From NCBI RefSeq assembly GCF_000227465.1, contig NC_016047.1, positions 2,398,857 to 2,462,856 on the forward strand: a DNA stretch of 64,000 nt, read 5' to 3'. This document shows, in pieces, positions 56,915 through 64,000 of this stretch. Within the stretch, counting starts at the first letter, position 1. Every line of letters starts with the position of its first letter. The translations under genes were made by a program, and so were the position numbers. The notes under the pieces were generated by a model. It saw nothing but the letters and a program-made list of their open reading frames with translations, searched no databases and was not told the origin of the DNA. The DNA is from Bacillus spizizenii TU-B-10 (GTDB taxonomy: Bacteria > Bacillota > Bacilli > Bacillales > Bacillaceae).

Positions 56915-58444
56915 TTAAAGCGGTATGTTACCGTGCTTTTTTTTCGGTCTCTCTTCTGTCTTATATGCAAGCATGTGAAAAGCTTGAATCAGTCTTTTCC
57001 TTGATTCTTCCGGCAAAATGATGTCATCGACCATTCCGCAGGCCGCTGCTTTATATGGCCCGGCGTTTTGCTTTTTGTATTCAGCTGTTTTTTCTTGTTT
57101 TGTCTTTTGCGGGTCGGCTGAAGCTTTTATTTCCTTTTCATACAAAATCGATACCGCGCCCTCTGAACCCATCACTGCGATTTCAGCATTTGGCCATGCA
57201 AACACAAGGTCCGCTCCGATTGCTTTGCTGTTCATAGCGACATAGGCGCCGCCATACGCTTTTCTGATTATGAGCGTAACTTTTGGGACGGTTGCTTCTG
57301 CATAGGCAAACAATAATTTTGCTCCGTGCCTGATAATTCCGTTATGCTCCTGCTGAACACCCGGCAGAAACCCCGGAACATCCTCGACAGTTAGCAGCGG
57401 TATATCAAATGCATCACAAAAACGGATAAACCTTGCTGCTTTATCAGCAGCGTCAATCGTCAGGCTGCCTGCCAGATGCTTCGGCTGGCTCGCAACGATG
57501 CCGATCGTTTTTTCACCCAGCCTTGCAAATCCAATGACAATGTTTTTCGCAAAAAACGGCTGAATCTCAAAAAAAGACTGCGGATCAGCCAGCTCCTTAA
57601 TCACCGTCCGAACATCATACGGCTTTGTCGTGTCAGCGGGCACGAGATGGTTTAATAACGGCCTGGAGGCCTCTTTCTCTGGCTTCGTCGCTGCTGTCTG
57701 GCCATTCAGCGGCAAATAAGACAGCAGTTTTTTCACTCCTGTCAGAACCTCCTTCTCCGTATGTCCAGAAAAGTGGGCGTTCCCGCTGACGGCATTATGT
57801 ATTCCCGCTCCGCCTAAGCTCTCCGCATCAACCTGTTCTCCTGTCACTTTTTCAATCACCTTTGGCCCGGTAATAAACATCCGGCCGGTCTGTTCAGCCA
57901 TAAATATAAAATCTGTGAGTGCCGGAGAATATACAGCGCCTCCAGCGCACGGCCCTAAAATAACCGATATTTGCGGAATGACTCCGGAATATAAGACGTT
58001 TCGGTAAAATATGTGACCGTATCCATCTAATGATACCACACCCTCTTGAATTCTCGCACCACCTGAGTCATTCAGCCCGATAATCGGCGCCTTATTTTTT
58101 GCTGCCAGGTCCATCAGAGCACAGATTTTTTTGGCATGGGTTTCGCCAAGCGCCCCGCCGAATACACTGAAGTCTTGCGCAAATACATATACAGAGCGGC
58201 CGTCAATTGTCCCGTACCCTGTCACGACCCCATCCCCTAAAATGCGCTGTTCTCTTGTTAACACTTGGCTTTCCATGAAAGAATGCAGCTCGATAAAGCT
58301 GTCCTGATCAAGAAGAAACGCGATCCTTTCCCGAGCGGTGAGCTTTCCCTTTTGCCGCTGCTGGGCCAGCTTTTCATGTCCTCCTCCTTGTTCTGCCTGC
58401 CCGCGTCTCGTGTATAAATGATCAATATGCTCATTCATGTTCAT
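56915..58444 (-). CDS. yqjD: Acyl-CoA carboxylase carboxyltransferase subunit YqjD
   Basis: A 509-residue propionyl-CoA carboxylase beta-type subunit. Crotonase-like repeats GGAYVAMNSKAIGADLVFAWP (about 420-440) and GGALGETHAKKI (about 92-103) bind acyl-CoA and carboxybiotin. ATG 58444 follows AAGGAG at 9 nt; an ATG two codons later is the 168 start as I recall. No biotin carboxylase or biotin-carrier gene is nearby, so the partner must be elsewhere. It overlaps yqjC by 14 nt. Confidence 0.88.
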   Translation of the reverse strand: MNMNEHIDHLYTRRGQAEQGGGHEKLAQQRQKGKLTARERIAFLLDQDSFIELHSFMESQVLTREQRILGDGVVTGYGTIDGRSVYVFAQDFSVFGGALGETHAKKICALMDLAAKNKAPIIGLNDSGGARIQEGVVSLDGYGHIFYRNVLYSGVIPQISVILGPCAGGAVYSPALTDFIFMAEQTGRMFITGPKVIEKVTGEQVDAESLGGAGIHNAVSGNAHFSGHTEKEVLTGVKKLLSYLPLNGQTAATKPEKEASRPLLNHLVPADTTKPYDVRTVIKELADPQSFFEIQPFFAKNIVIGFARLGEKTIGIVASQPKHLAGSLTIDAADKAARFIRFCDAFDIPLLTVEDVPGFLPGVQQEHNGIIRHGAKLLFAYAEATVPKVTLIIRKAYGGAYVAMNSKAIGADLVFAWPNAEIAVMGSEGAVSILYEKEIKASADPQKTKQEKTAEYKKQNAGPYKAAACGMVDDIILPEESRKRLIQAFHMLAYKTEERPKKKHGNIPL

Positions 58445-58853
58445 TGGTTTGGTCTCCTTTCGGTTCGCAAAGCTCTACAAGAACGCCGTTTGTTTCCCGC
58501 GGAGAAAGAAATGCAATCTTTTTCCCGTTTGCTCCCTGTCTCGGATACCTGTCAATCAATTGAACTTTCCGGTCAGACAATGCTTGAAGCTTTTCAGATA
58601 GGCTGTTGCACAAAAACGCAATATGATGCAGCCCCTGCCCTTTCTTCTCCAAAAATAAACGGACGGGGCTGTCAGCTGTCAACGGCTCTATCAGCTCCAG
58701 CTTGACGCTTCCTGCTTGAAACAAAGCAACATTCACCTTTTGCTCTTCAACCGTTTCTTGATGAAGAAACGCTAGCCCCAATATATCCTCATAAAAGCTT
58801 CTCGCTTCTTCTATCGAAAAAACGGCTATCCCGATATGGTCAAGCCTGTTCAT
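58431..58853 (-). CDS. yqjC: Methylmalonyl-CoA epimerase-like protein YqjC
   Basis: A 140-residue VOC-fold protein: LDHIGIAVFSIEEARSFYEDILG at the start, LHHIAFLC in the middle and GVLVELCE at the end hold the metal ligands (His, His, Glu). Such proteins epimerise methylmalonyl-CoA; with YqjD it suggests a propionyl-CoA route. ATG 58853 follows AGGGA; the upstream 16 codons are not needed. Confidence 0.88.
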   Translation of the reverse strand: MNRLDHIGIAVFSIEEARSFYEDILGLAFLHQETVEEQKVNVALFQAGSVKLELIEPLTADSPVRLFLEKKGQGLHHIAFLCNSLSEKLQALSDRKVQLIDRYPRQGANGKKIAFLSPRETNGVLVELCEPKGDQTNEHE

Positions 58854-58942
58854 TTTTATCCCTGCTTTCCGCCAATAGATATCGCTTGTCCGTCCATTCA
58901 AAACACGCTAAAATATAGACAGATTGTCTAAGGAGTGAAATC

Positions 58943-59035
58943 ATGTCTCAAAAATTGATGAAAAGCGTTTTGATTGTGATTTTGGGAGTTTTTATTCTTT
59001 CAAGTGTGCTCTCAGGAATCGTCATGTTTTTCTAA
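58943..59035 (+). CDS. prli42: Prli42-like stressosome miniprotein
   Basis: A 30-residue membrane peptide (MSQKLMKSVLIVILGVFIL... ending SSVLSGIVMFF). AAGGAGTG lies 8 nt before ATG 58943. The basic start, single helix and SSVLxGxxMF ending match Prli42, the membrane anchor of the Listeria stressosome. The family is identified from this ending and from its place beside yqjC/yqjB. Role in Bacillus is not proven here. Confidence 0.8.
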   Translation: MSQKLMKSVLIVILGVFILSSVLSGIVMFF

Positions 59036-59040
59036 CGATA

Positions 59041-59083
59041 AAAAAGCAGGCGGCTCTATTGAATGGGAACATCCTGCTTTTTT
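59041..59083. terminator. Terminator shared by prli42 and yqjB
   Basis: AAAAAGCAGG / CCTGCTTTTTT stem with a long loop, placed between convergent genes and overlapping the yqjB 3' end. Confidence 0.7.
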
Positions 59084-59586
59084 ATCAGAGCTTTATGCTC
59101 GATAGCAATCTCCTCAAAAGAGCGGGTGTCGTCCGTAATCAGCACTCTCGTTCCCACTGGAATCGTTTGAAATAGATGAACGACCTCATCGTTATGCATA
59201 CGTATACAGCCGTTAGACACAAATTTTCCTATTGAGTCTTCCCTGTTTGTCCCATGAATTCCGTAAATCCGCCCGTCTGTTCCTTTCGCGTCAAATCCGA
59301 TCCATCTTGCCCCAAGCGGATTGTCAGGAGATCCCCCTTCAATATTTTTCCTTCTGTAGTAAGGATTCACCGCTTTAACCGTTACTGAAAATTCCCCTTC
59401 TGGCGTCAGATCGTCTGTTTTTCCGGTCGCCACGCTGTACACGCCTTCTACTTTATTGTCGAGGATGACAGCAAGTTCGTTTGTTCTCTTGTTGACAATG
59501 ACATACGGATCGCCCGGCAGCGGGTTTTCGCCAAGCGGCCAAATCGGAGAAATCATCATAAAAATCGAACATAAGAAAAAACGCAT
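59056..59586 (-). CDS. yqjB: YkuD-type L,D-transpeptidase YqjB
   Basis: A 176-residue YkuD-family L,D-transpeptidase. The catalytic motif is HGTNREDSIGKFVSNGCIRM (about 119-138, active Cys in SNGCIRM). A signal/anchor segment at the start (FFLCSIFMMISPIW). ATG at 59586 has AAGGAGGAG about 5 nt upstream. It would make 3-3 crosslinks in peptidoglycan. Monocistronic. Confidence 0.9.
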   Translation of the reverse strand: MRFFLCSIFMMISPIWPLGENPLPGDPYVIVNKRTNELAVILDNKVEGVYSVATGKTDDLTPEGEFSVTVKAVNPYYRRKNIEGGSPDNPLGARWIGFDAKGTDGRIYGIHGTNREDSIGKFVSNGCIRMHNDEVVHLFQTIPVGTRVLITDDTRSFEEIAIEHKALIKKQDVPIQ

Positions 59587-59637
59587 AAGCTCCTCCTTTT
59601 TCATTAGGTTGACCAATGAAGGAAGAGCTCATGCGAA

Positions 59638-60606
59638 TCATGCGAGTGATTTTTGCGCTTTTATTCCTTTAAAATAACTTTTGATTACTAAATATTGTTC
59701 CATTTCCCCGAGAAGATGGAAGAGAGCGGCTCTTGCTTCAAATTCCTCTCTTGTCGCCGGGAGCGGCATCTCCTCAAATTCTTTTCTCATATCAGCAAGT
59801 CTTTTCAGAAATTTGTACGCTGTATTTCCCGGGTGTATCGCTTCCCGCAAATCGTGAATAAATTCAGCGATCATTTTTCCCTGATCTACCGTAATAGAGA
59901 TAGAAGTCACTTTAGGGAGAAGGCGTTCGATAATTTCAAATTGCTTTTCTCTCATTTTAAAATAATGATAATGCAGATTTTCGTAGCGCAGAATGTGGTT
60001 TTGCACATCTCGGTATGCCAGGTTTTTCGCCTCCGTGATGAGCTGGTGTGTTTCCGGTATTTCTTTTCCAGTCCAATCTTGCTCACCAGTTAACAAATAC
60101 CGCTCTATTTCCGCGAAAATGACAGCAAAGTTATCCTCTATCTTTTTGCGATAGGCAATCAGCTTCCGGTCAAGGCTAGGCATATACAAGTTCATCAAAA
60201 GAGCGACACCGATACCAACCGTAATCAACTGAACTTCATTCCAAATAAAAGCAAGCGTAATGCCGCCGGACATGTATAAATGAAGGATAATAACTGAACT
60301 GGTGACAATTCCCTCGTTAATTTTTAAGAGGACGGTTATCGGTATGAATATCAAGAGAAGCGCTCCGATAACAAACGGGTGATAGCCAATCAGCTCGAAA
60401 AAAAGATAAGAAAAAAGAATTGCCAGACAGCATGCCGCAAAGCGGGCCCACGATGCCTGAAGCGACCGTTTTTGTGTGATTTGAATGCACAAAATGGTGA
60501 TGATTCCTGCTGATGCGAAGTTTTGCAAGTGCAAAAGCTGGCTTATATAAATAGCCAAAGCTGTTCCAAGCGCGGTCTTTATTGTGCGATAACCAATTTT
60601 AAACAT
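59638..60606 (-). CDS. yqjA: YqjA, aromatic acid exporter/FUSC-like membrane protein
   Basis: A 322-residue protein of the ArAE/DUF939 family: four to six membrane helices in the first 150 residues (GTALAIYISQLL, GIITILCIQIT, YLFFELIG), then a soluble, helical C-terminal half rich in Lys and Glu. ATG 60606 has GGAG upstream; the 10-codon longer reading is weaker. Transported compound unknown. Confidence 0.86.
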   Translation of the reverse strand: MFKIGYRTIKTALGTALAIYISQLLHLQNFASAGIITILCIQITQKRSLQASWARFAACCLAILFSYLFFELIGYHPFVIGALLLIFIPITVLLKINEGIVTSSVIILHLYMSGGITLAFIWNEVQLITVGIGVALLMNLYMPSLDRKLIAYRKKIEDNFAVIFAEIERYLLTGEQDWTGKEIPETHQLITEAKNLAYRDVQNHILRYENLHYHYFKMREKQFEIIERLLPKVTSISITVDQGKMIAEFIHDLREAIHPGNTAYKFLKRLADMRKEFEEMPLPATREEFEARAALFHLLGEMEQYLVIKSYFKGIKAQKSLA

Positions 60607-60637
60607 GTCGGACTCCATTTCTATTTGTTTCTTCAAT

Positions 60638-60671
60638 AAAAAAGAAGAAGCGATCAGCCTTCTTCTTTTTT
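60638..60671 (-). terminator. Terminator of artPQR
   Basis: AGAAGAAGG / CTTCTTCT stem followed by TTTTTTATTG on the minus strand. Confidence 0.7.
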
Positions 60672-60679
60672 TCTATATT

Positions 60680-61402
60680 CTATAATATTTTCTCTAAAAA
60701 GTCCTGCGCTCTTTTGGATTTTGGCGAAAGAAAAAATTCTTTCGGATTGCCGTCCTCGACAATCATTCCTTGATCCATAAATAACACGCGGTCAGCTACT
60801 TCTTTTGCGAAACCCATTTCATGCGTGACAATCACCATGGTCATACCGGTTTCGACCAGTTCTTTCATAACCTGGAGCACTTCTTTGACCATCTCCGGAT
60901 CAAGTGCAGAGGTCGGTTCGTCAAACAGCATGATTTCCGGATTCATTGCAAGAGCCCGGGCGATGGCGACACGCTGTTTTTGTCCGCCAGACAAGCGGTT
61001 TGGATAGTCATTTCTCTTTTCAAACAAACCGACTTTGCGGAGCAGTTCTTCGGCTTTTTCCTGTGCAGCCTGTTTTGATTCTTTTTTGACATTGATAGGC
61101 GCGTACATGATATTTTCGAGAACCGTTTTGTGCGGAAAGAGATGAAAATGCTGAAAAACCATCCCGATGTTTTCCCGGACCTTTAATGTGTTGGTTTTCG
61201 CCTCCGTGATCACCTTGTCTTTGATTGTAATGGTTCCGCCATTAGGCTTTTCCAACAGGTTTAAACAGCGAAGGAACGTTGATTTGCCTGAGCCTGAAGG
61301 GCCGATTACGGCAACAACTTCACCTTCGGCGATTGTTGTTGAAATGTTTTTTAATACTTCGTGTTTCCCAAATGATTTTGACAGCTTTTCAATCTTAATC
61401 AT
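60680..61402 (-). CDS. artR: Arginine ABC transporter ATP-binding protein ArtR
   Basis: Also yqiZ. A 240-residue ABC ATPase: Walker [10 protein letters not shown] (about 34-42), Q-loop, signature LSGGQKQR (about 138-145), Walker [13 protein letters not shown] (about 157-168) and switch HE (about 193). It overlaps artQ by 8 nt. Polar amino acid uptake family. Confidence 0.95.
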   Translation of the reverse strand: MIKIEKLSKSFGKHEVLKNISTTIAEGEVVAVIGPSGSGKSTFLRCLNLLEKPNGGTITIKDKVITEAKTNTLKVRENIGMVFQHFHLFPHKTVLENIMYAPINVKKESKQAAQEKAEELLRKVGLFEKRNDYPNRLSGGQKQRVAIARALAMNPEIMLFDEPTSALDPEMVKEVLQVMKELVETGMTMVIVTHEMGFAKEVADRVLFMDQGMIVEDGNPKEFFLSPKSKRAQDFLEKIL

Positions 61403-62054
61403 TGGATTTCAGCTTCCTTTCTACAGCCTTGCCGATAAACGTTAAAATCAGGACAAGCACATAATAAATCAATCCGGCGATAATGAGCGGCTCAAGGTAA
61501 TTATAAGTGGCGGCGCCAGATTGATAAGCGCGCCTCATGACATCACCAAGCCCGATGACGGTGACGATCGCCGATTCTTTTGTTAACGTAATTAATTCAT
61601 TTACAATTGCAGGTGATATATTTTTGAAGGCCTGCGGCAACAGCAGATCCTTCATCATTTTGCCGTACGGGACACCAAGTGCGACAGCCGCCTCTTTCTG
61701 CCCTTTATCAATGGCGTTGATTCCGGCTCTGATAATTTCCGATACATAAGCGGCGGAATTCAATGACAATGCGACAACCGCAGCCCAAAACTGGTCAATT
61801 TGAAAGCCGAGCAGCTGCGGAAGCCCGAAATAGACAATCATAAGCTGCAGCACTAAAGGCGTACCGCGGAACACTGATGTATAAAAATCAGCGATCCAGA
61901 TCAGTGGGCGGAATGTGCTGATCTTGCATAAGCTTAGCACAATACCGAGTATAAGTCCGATAATGGCTGATACGATAACAATTTTCAAAGTAATTGCCAA
62001 GCCTTCTAATATAAAAGGAATTTGGGGGATCGTTGCTGAAAAATCCAAATTCAT
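61395..62054 (-). CDS. artQ: Arginine ABC transporter permease ArtQ
   Basis: Also yqiY. A 219-residue HisM-type permease with about five helices and the EAA loop [22 protein letters not shown] (about 121-142) that contacts the ATPase. Separated from artP by a hairpin (62106-62127). Confidence 0.95.
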   Translation of the reverse strand: MNLDFSATIPQIPFILEGLAITLKIVIVSAIIGLILGIVLSLCKISTFRPLIWIADFYTSVFRGTPLVLQLMIVYFGLPQLLGFQIDQFWAAVVALSLNSAAYVSEIIRAGINAIDKGQKEAAVALGVPYGKMMKDLLLPQAFKNISPAIVNELITLTKESAIVTVIGLGDVMRRAYQSGAATYNYLEPLIIAGLIYYVLVLILTFIGKAVERKLKSND

Positions 62055-62105
62055 AGTCTTTGTCTCCTTTTCTTACAGGAAAAAAGATTTCCTATTCAAT
62101 AAAAA

Positions 62106-62127
62106 GGCTCAACGAAAAAGTTGAGCC
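62106..62127 (-). terminator. Hairpin between artP and artQ
   Basis: GGCTCAAC / GTTGAGCC perfect stem with a T run on the minus strand. Probable partial terminator inside the operon, which would give more binding protein than permease and ATPase. Confidence 0.75.
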
Positions 62128-62134
62128 GCTTTTT

Positions 62135-62902
62135 TTACTTCTCGCCAGTGAACCATTTCTTCTTCAATTTCTCGAGCTCTCCGTTATCTTCCATTTCCTT
62201 GAGCGCTTTATTGAATTTGTCTGTCAGTTCACTGTCCTTTCTGAAAGCAATCGCTGAACCGGCTTCCTCCGCTTTCGCATCAGGAATCACGAAGCCTTGC
62301 AGGTCGTCATTTGATTTGAAATACCCCTCTGCTACCATGTCTTCGATAATCGCGGCATCAAAGCGGTCAGATTTGATTTCCTGCACTAAATCAGAAATTC
62401 TGTTGCGGTCTTCTGTTTTAAAACCATATTCTGGAGAAAGCTCTTTCCCCTTCTCTTCCTGAATAGAGCCAAGCTGAACGCCGACTGTTTTTCCTTTCAG
62501 GTCTTTCAGAGATGTAATGCCGCTGTCTTTTTTGCTGACAATCATATGATTCGCTGTGTAGTACACATCGGAAAAATCAACTTGTTTTTTACGCTCAGGC
62601 GTCGGTGTCATTCCTGACAGAACCAGATCCACCTGTTTTGATTTCAGCGCTGTAATTAAGCTGTTGAAGTCCATATCCTGCACTTCAATTTCGTAGCCAG
62701 TCTTCTTCGCCAGCGCTTTTGCCAACTCTACATCAAAGCCGACAATATTATCGCCTTCTTTATATTCAAACGGTTTGTAATCCGCCGAAGTACCCATAAT
62801 TAATTTTTTCTTGCCGCCTTCTGAACCTGAATTGCTTGAGCCGCAAGCAGATAATGCAAAAATGATGCAGGCAGCTACAAGTAATAAGAGCCATTTTTTC
62901 AT
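62135..62902 (-). CDS. artP: Arginine-binding lipoprotein ArtP
   Basis: Also yqiX. Solute-binding lipoprotein for arginine, 255 residues. Signal peptide with lipobox LSAC (Cys about 20) for membrane anchoring. SBP_bac_3 domain follows (KPFEYKEGDNIVGFDVELAKALAKK). First gene of artPQR. ARG-box-like sites lie upstream. Confidence 0.95.
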   Translation of the reverse strand: MKKWLLLLVAACIIFALSACGSSNSGSEGGKKKLIMGTSADYKPFEYKEGDNIVGFDVELAKALAKKTGYEIEVQDMDFNSLITALKSKQVDLVLSGMTPTPERKKQVDFSDVYYTANHMIVSKKDSGITSLKDLKGKTVGVQLGSIQEEKGKELSPEYGFKTEDRNRISDLVQEIKSDRFDAAIIEDMVAEGYFKSNDDLQGFVIPDAKAEEAGSAIAFRKDSELTDKFNKALKEMEDNGELEKLKKKWFTGEK

Positions 62903-62937
62903 GATCCATTTCCCCCATATTCATTACTTTTCGTGTA

Positions 62938-62955
62938 TTTGAATATTTATTCGTT
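62938..62955. promoter_or_regulatory. ARG-box-like AhrC site upstream of artP
   Basis: TTTGAATATTTATTCGTT fits the arginine-repressor ARG box (WNTGAATWWWWATTCANW) with one mismatch. It lies 36 nt before artP, where it could block transcription when arginine is plentiful. Confidence 0.65.
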
Positions 62956-63091
62956 AATTTGTATTTTAAACAGTTTCTTATTTTTATGCAATACTATTTT
63001 TAAAAATTATCTTCAAGCTTATTTTTCCAACGGTCTCTTTTTGATATTACTAGATAAAAATAGATTCATTGCATAATTGGATTGAATAATC

Positions 63092-63109
63092 TCTTAATAT
63101 TTATTCATA
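63092..63109. promoter_or_regulatory. Second ARG-box-like site upstream of artP
   Basis: The core TTAATATTTATTCA (63094-63107) has one mismatch from the ARG box core. It is about 150 nt from the first, as expected for a looping hexameric AhrC repressor. Confidence 0.45.
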
Positions 63110-63136
63110 TCTCTTTGGGATTTTATGCATAAAAAA

Positions 63137-63162
63137 ACCGGGGCCGCTTAGGCACCCGGGTT
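63137..63162 (-). terminator. Terminator of brxB
   Basis: ACCCGGGTGCC / GGCCCCGGT stem with mismatches, followed by TTTTTTTATG on the minus strand. Confidence 0.7.
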
Positions 63163-63169
63163 TTTCGTC

Positions 63170-63607
63170 TTATACTTCTTCACAATATTCTTCAAAAGCT
63201 TCTTGCAGCTTTGCCACTACTGCCATCGGCTCATGGCCTTCAATTTCATGGCGCTCTACCATTTTCATGATTTTTCCGTCTTTCAAAATCGCAAAGGACG
63301 GAGAAGATGGCGGATATCCTTCAAAATAGTCACGCGCTCGCGCTGTCGCTTCTTTATCCTGTCCGGCAAAGACGGTAACGAGCTGATCAGGTCTTTTATC
63401 ATAGTGAACGGAATGGTATGCAGCCGGTCTTGCAATTCCTCCGGCGCATCCACAAACAGAGTTTACCATGACTAACGTCGTTCCTTTTTTCGTAAGCGCC
63501 TCATCCACCTCTTCAGCGGTTTTCAGCTCAGTGTATCCGGCAGCGGTAATTTCTTGTCTCGCTTGGCGGACAATATCATTCATAAATAAATTAAAGTCCA
63601 TGTTCAA
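63170..63607 (-). CDS. brxB: Bacilliredoxin BrxB
   Basis: Also yqiW. Removes bacillithiol from S-bacillithiolated proteins. A 145-residue DUF1094 protein with the CGC motif in NSVCGCAGG (about 52-60). TTG at 63607 follows AAGGAGAGG at 6 nt; upstream ATG codons are inside the ribosome binding site. Monocistronic. Confidence 0.94.
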   Translation of the reverse strand: MNMDFNLFMNDIVRQARQEITAAGYTELKTAEEVDEALTKKGTTLVMVNSVCGCAGGIARPAAYHSVHYDKRPDQLVTVFAGQDKEATARARDYFEGYPPSSPSFAILKDGKIMKMVERHEIEGHEPMAVVAKLQEAFEEYCEEV

Positions 63608-63766
63608 TGAAGACCTCTCCTTTTTCATCATCTGTTCTTATGATAGCAAGGAAACGTCCATATCGGCAAATAACATTGCTTGACCGTACCCTTTTTTGGT
63701 CTCCGTTTACAGCTTACAGAAAAAGGGGATTATATAACCAGTTGTAAAATAAAGGAGCAGTTTTGT

Positions 63767-64000
63767 ATGAGCCACCGGAAAGCGTTACTGATTCATAACG
63801 GAAATGCAGGCAACAAAAATATAGAAAAAGCGTTAGGGGCTGTGGTACCGGTATTATCACAAGCTTTAGATGAGGTGATCATTAGACAGACAAAGAAAAA
63901 AGACGATGCGTATTATTTTTGCCAATCCATTGATGATTCTGTCGACACCGTCTTTATTCTCGGCGGCGACGGTACAGTCCATCAATGCATTAATGGCATC
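63767..64000 (+). CDS. bmrU: BmrU, lipid kinase-like protein (partial)
   Basis: The first 78 codons of a diacylglycerol/sphingosine-kinase-like protein. [12 protein letters not shown] is the N-terminal nucleotide-binding start and [11 protein letters not shown] (about 66-76) is the catalytic glycine loop. AAGGAG precedes ATG 63767. In 168 it heads the bmrU-bmr-bmrR multidrug locus. The gene runs off the window. Confidence 0.93.
   Translation, partial: MSHRKALLIHNGNAGNKNIEKALGAVVPVLSQALDEVIIRQTKKKDDAYYFCQSIDDSVDTVFILGGDGTVHQCINGI

Noticed and set aside
1-64000. CRISPR arrays, tRNA, rRNA, insertion sequences or prophage
   Set aside because: No regularly spaced repeats, cloverleaf-like tRNA arms, rRNA sequence, transposase or phage structural genes were seen. 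The extra SEDS module shows no integrase or flanking repeats.

Overview
This window is a stretch of Bacillus subtilis-group chromosome (Firmicutes, endospore former). I recognise most of the genes and their order from the sipS-lysA-spoVA-spoIIA-fur-ansAB-yqk-yqj-bmrU segment of B. subtilis 168. Many residues differ from 168 as I remember it, and one locus carries genes I do not associate with 168, so this is probably a related strain or species. The exact species cannot be decided from the window alone. All identifications rest on reading and recall; no database search was run.

Layout. 1-5 kb: signal peptidase sipS, a small zinc-ribbon gene with a frameshifted partner, a GerPA/GerPF-like gene, ppiB, ypuA and lysA. 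5-13 kb: the spoVA operon (DPA channel) behind a sigma-G promoter, then spoIIA (spoIIAA-spoIIAB-sigF) and dacF. 13-18 kb: pupG-deoB, xerD, yqzK, fur with a PerR-type box, spoIIM and yqkK. 18-24 kb: malolactic genes mleA-mleN, the ansAB asparagine catabolic operon and its divergent repressor ansR. 24-28 kb: yqxK, nudF, the 40-codon mciZ (FtsZ inhibitor), yqkF, yqkE, yqkD.

28.3-31.7 kb is the most unusual segment. It holds two tandem, translationally coupled SEDS-family (FtsW/RodA-like) genes and an Xre-type regulator with a C-terminal DUF1232-like domain, behind a clear sigma-A promoter overlapped by an inverted repeat. An unexplained roughly 260-nt stretch that ends in its own intrinsic terminator lies upstream.

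31.7-39.6 kb: yqkC-yqkB-yqkA-yqjZ-yqjY, the SOS-controlled polymerase gene yqjW with yqjX, two LexA boxes, a frameshifted yqzH, the decayed front half of a metallo-beta-lactamase-fold gene, the MFS transporter yqjV, a small membrane protein, yqjT and coaA. 39.6-49 kb: D-serine dehydratase, yqjQ-yqjP, proI behind a T-box, the peptidase-like yqjN, namA, yqjL behind an ECF promoter, rpmGA and rnz. 49-54 kb: zwf and gndA (pentose phosphate pathway) and a second Y-family polymerase. 53.7-64 kb: the mifM/yqjG translation-arrest switch, yqjF, yqjE, the yqjD-yqjC acyl-CoA carboxylase/epimerase pair, a 30-residue Prli42-like protein, yqjB, yqjA, the artPQR arginine ABC transporter with ARG-box-like sites, brxB and the start of bmrU.

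The main themes are sporulation and germination (sigma-H, F, E and G promoters are readable), amino-acid metabolism and stress response. No rRNA, tRNA, CRISPR array, insertion sequence or prophage was seen. Three gene remnants with apparent small indels (675-1153, 36092-36297, 36330-36690) are signs of decay or of local base-calling error.
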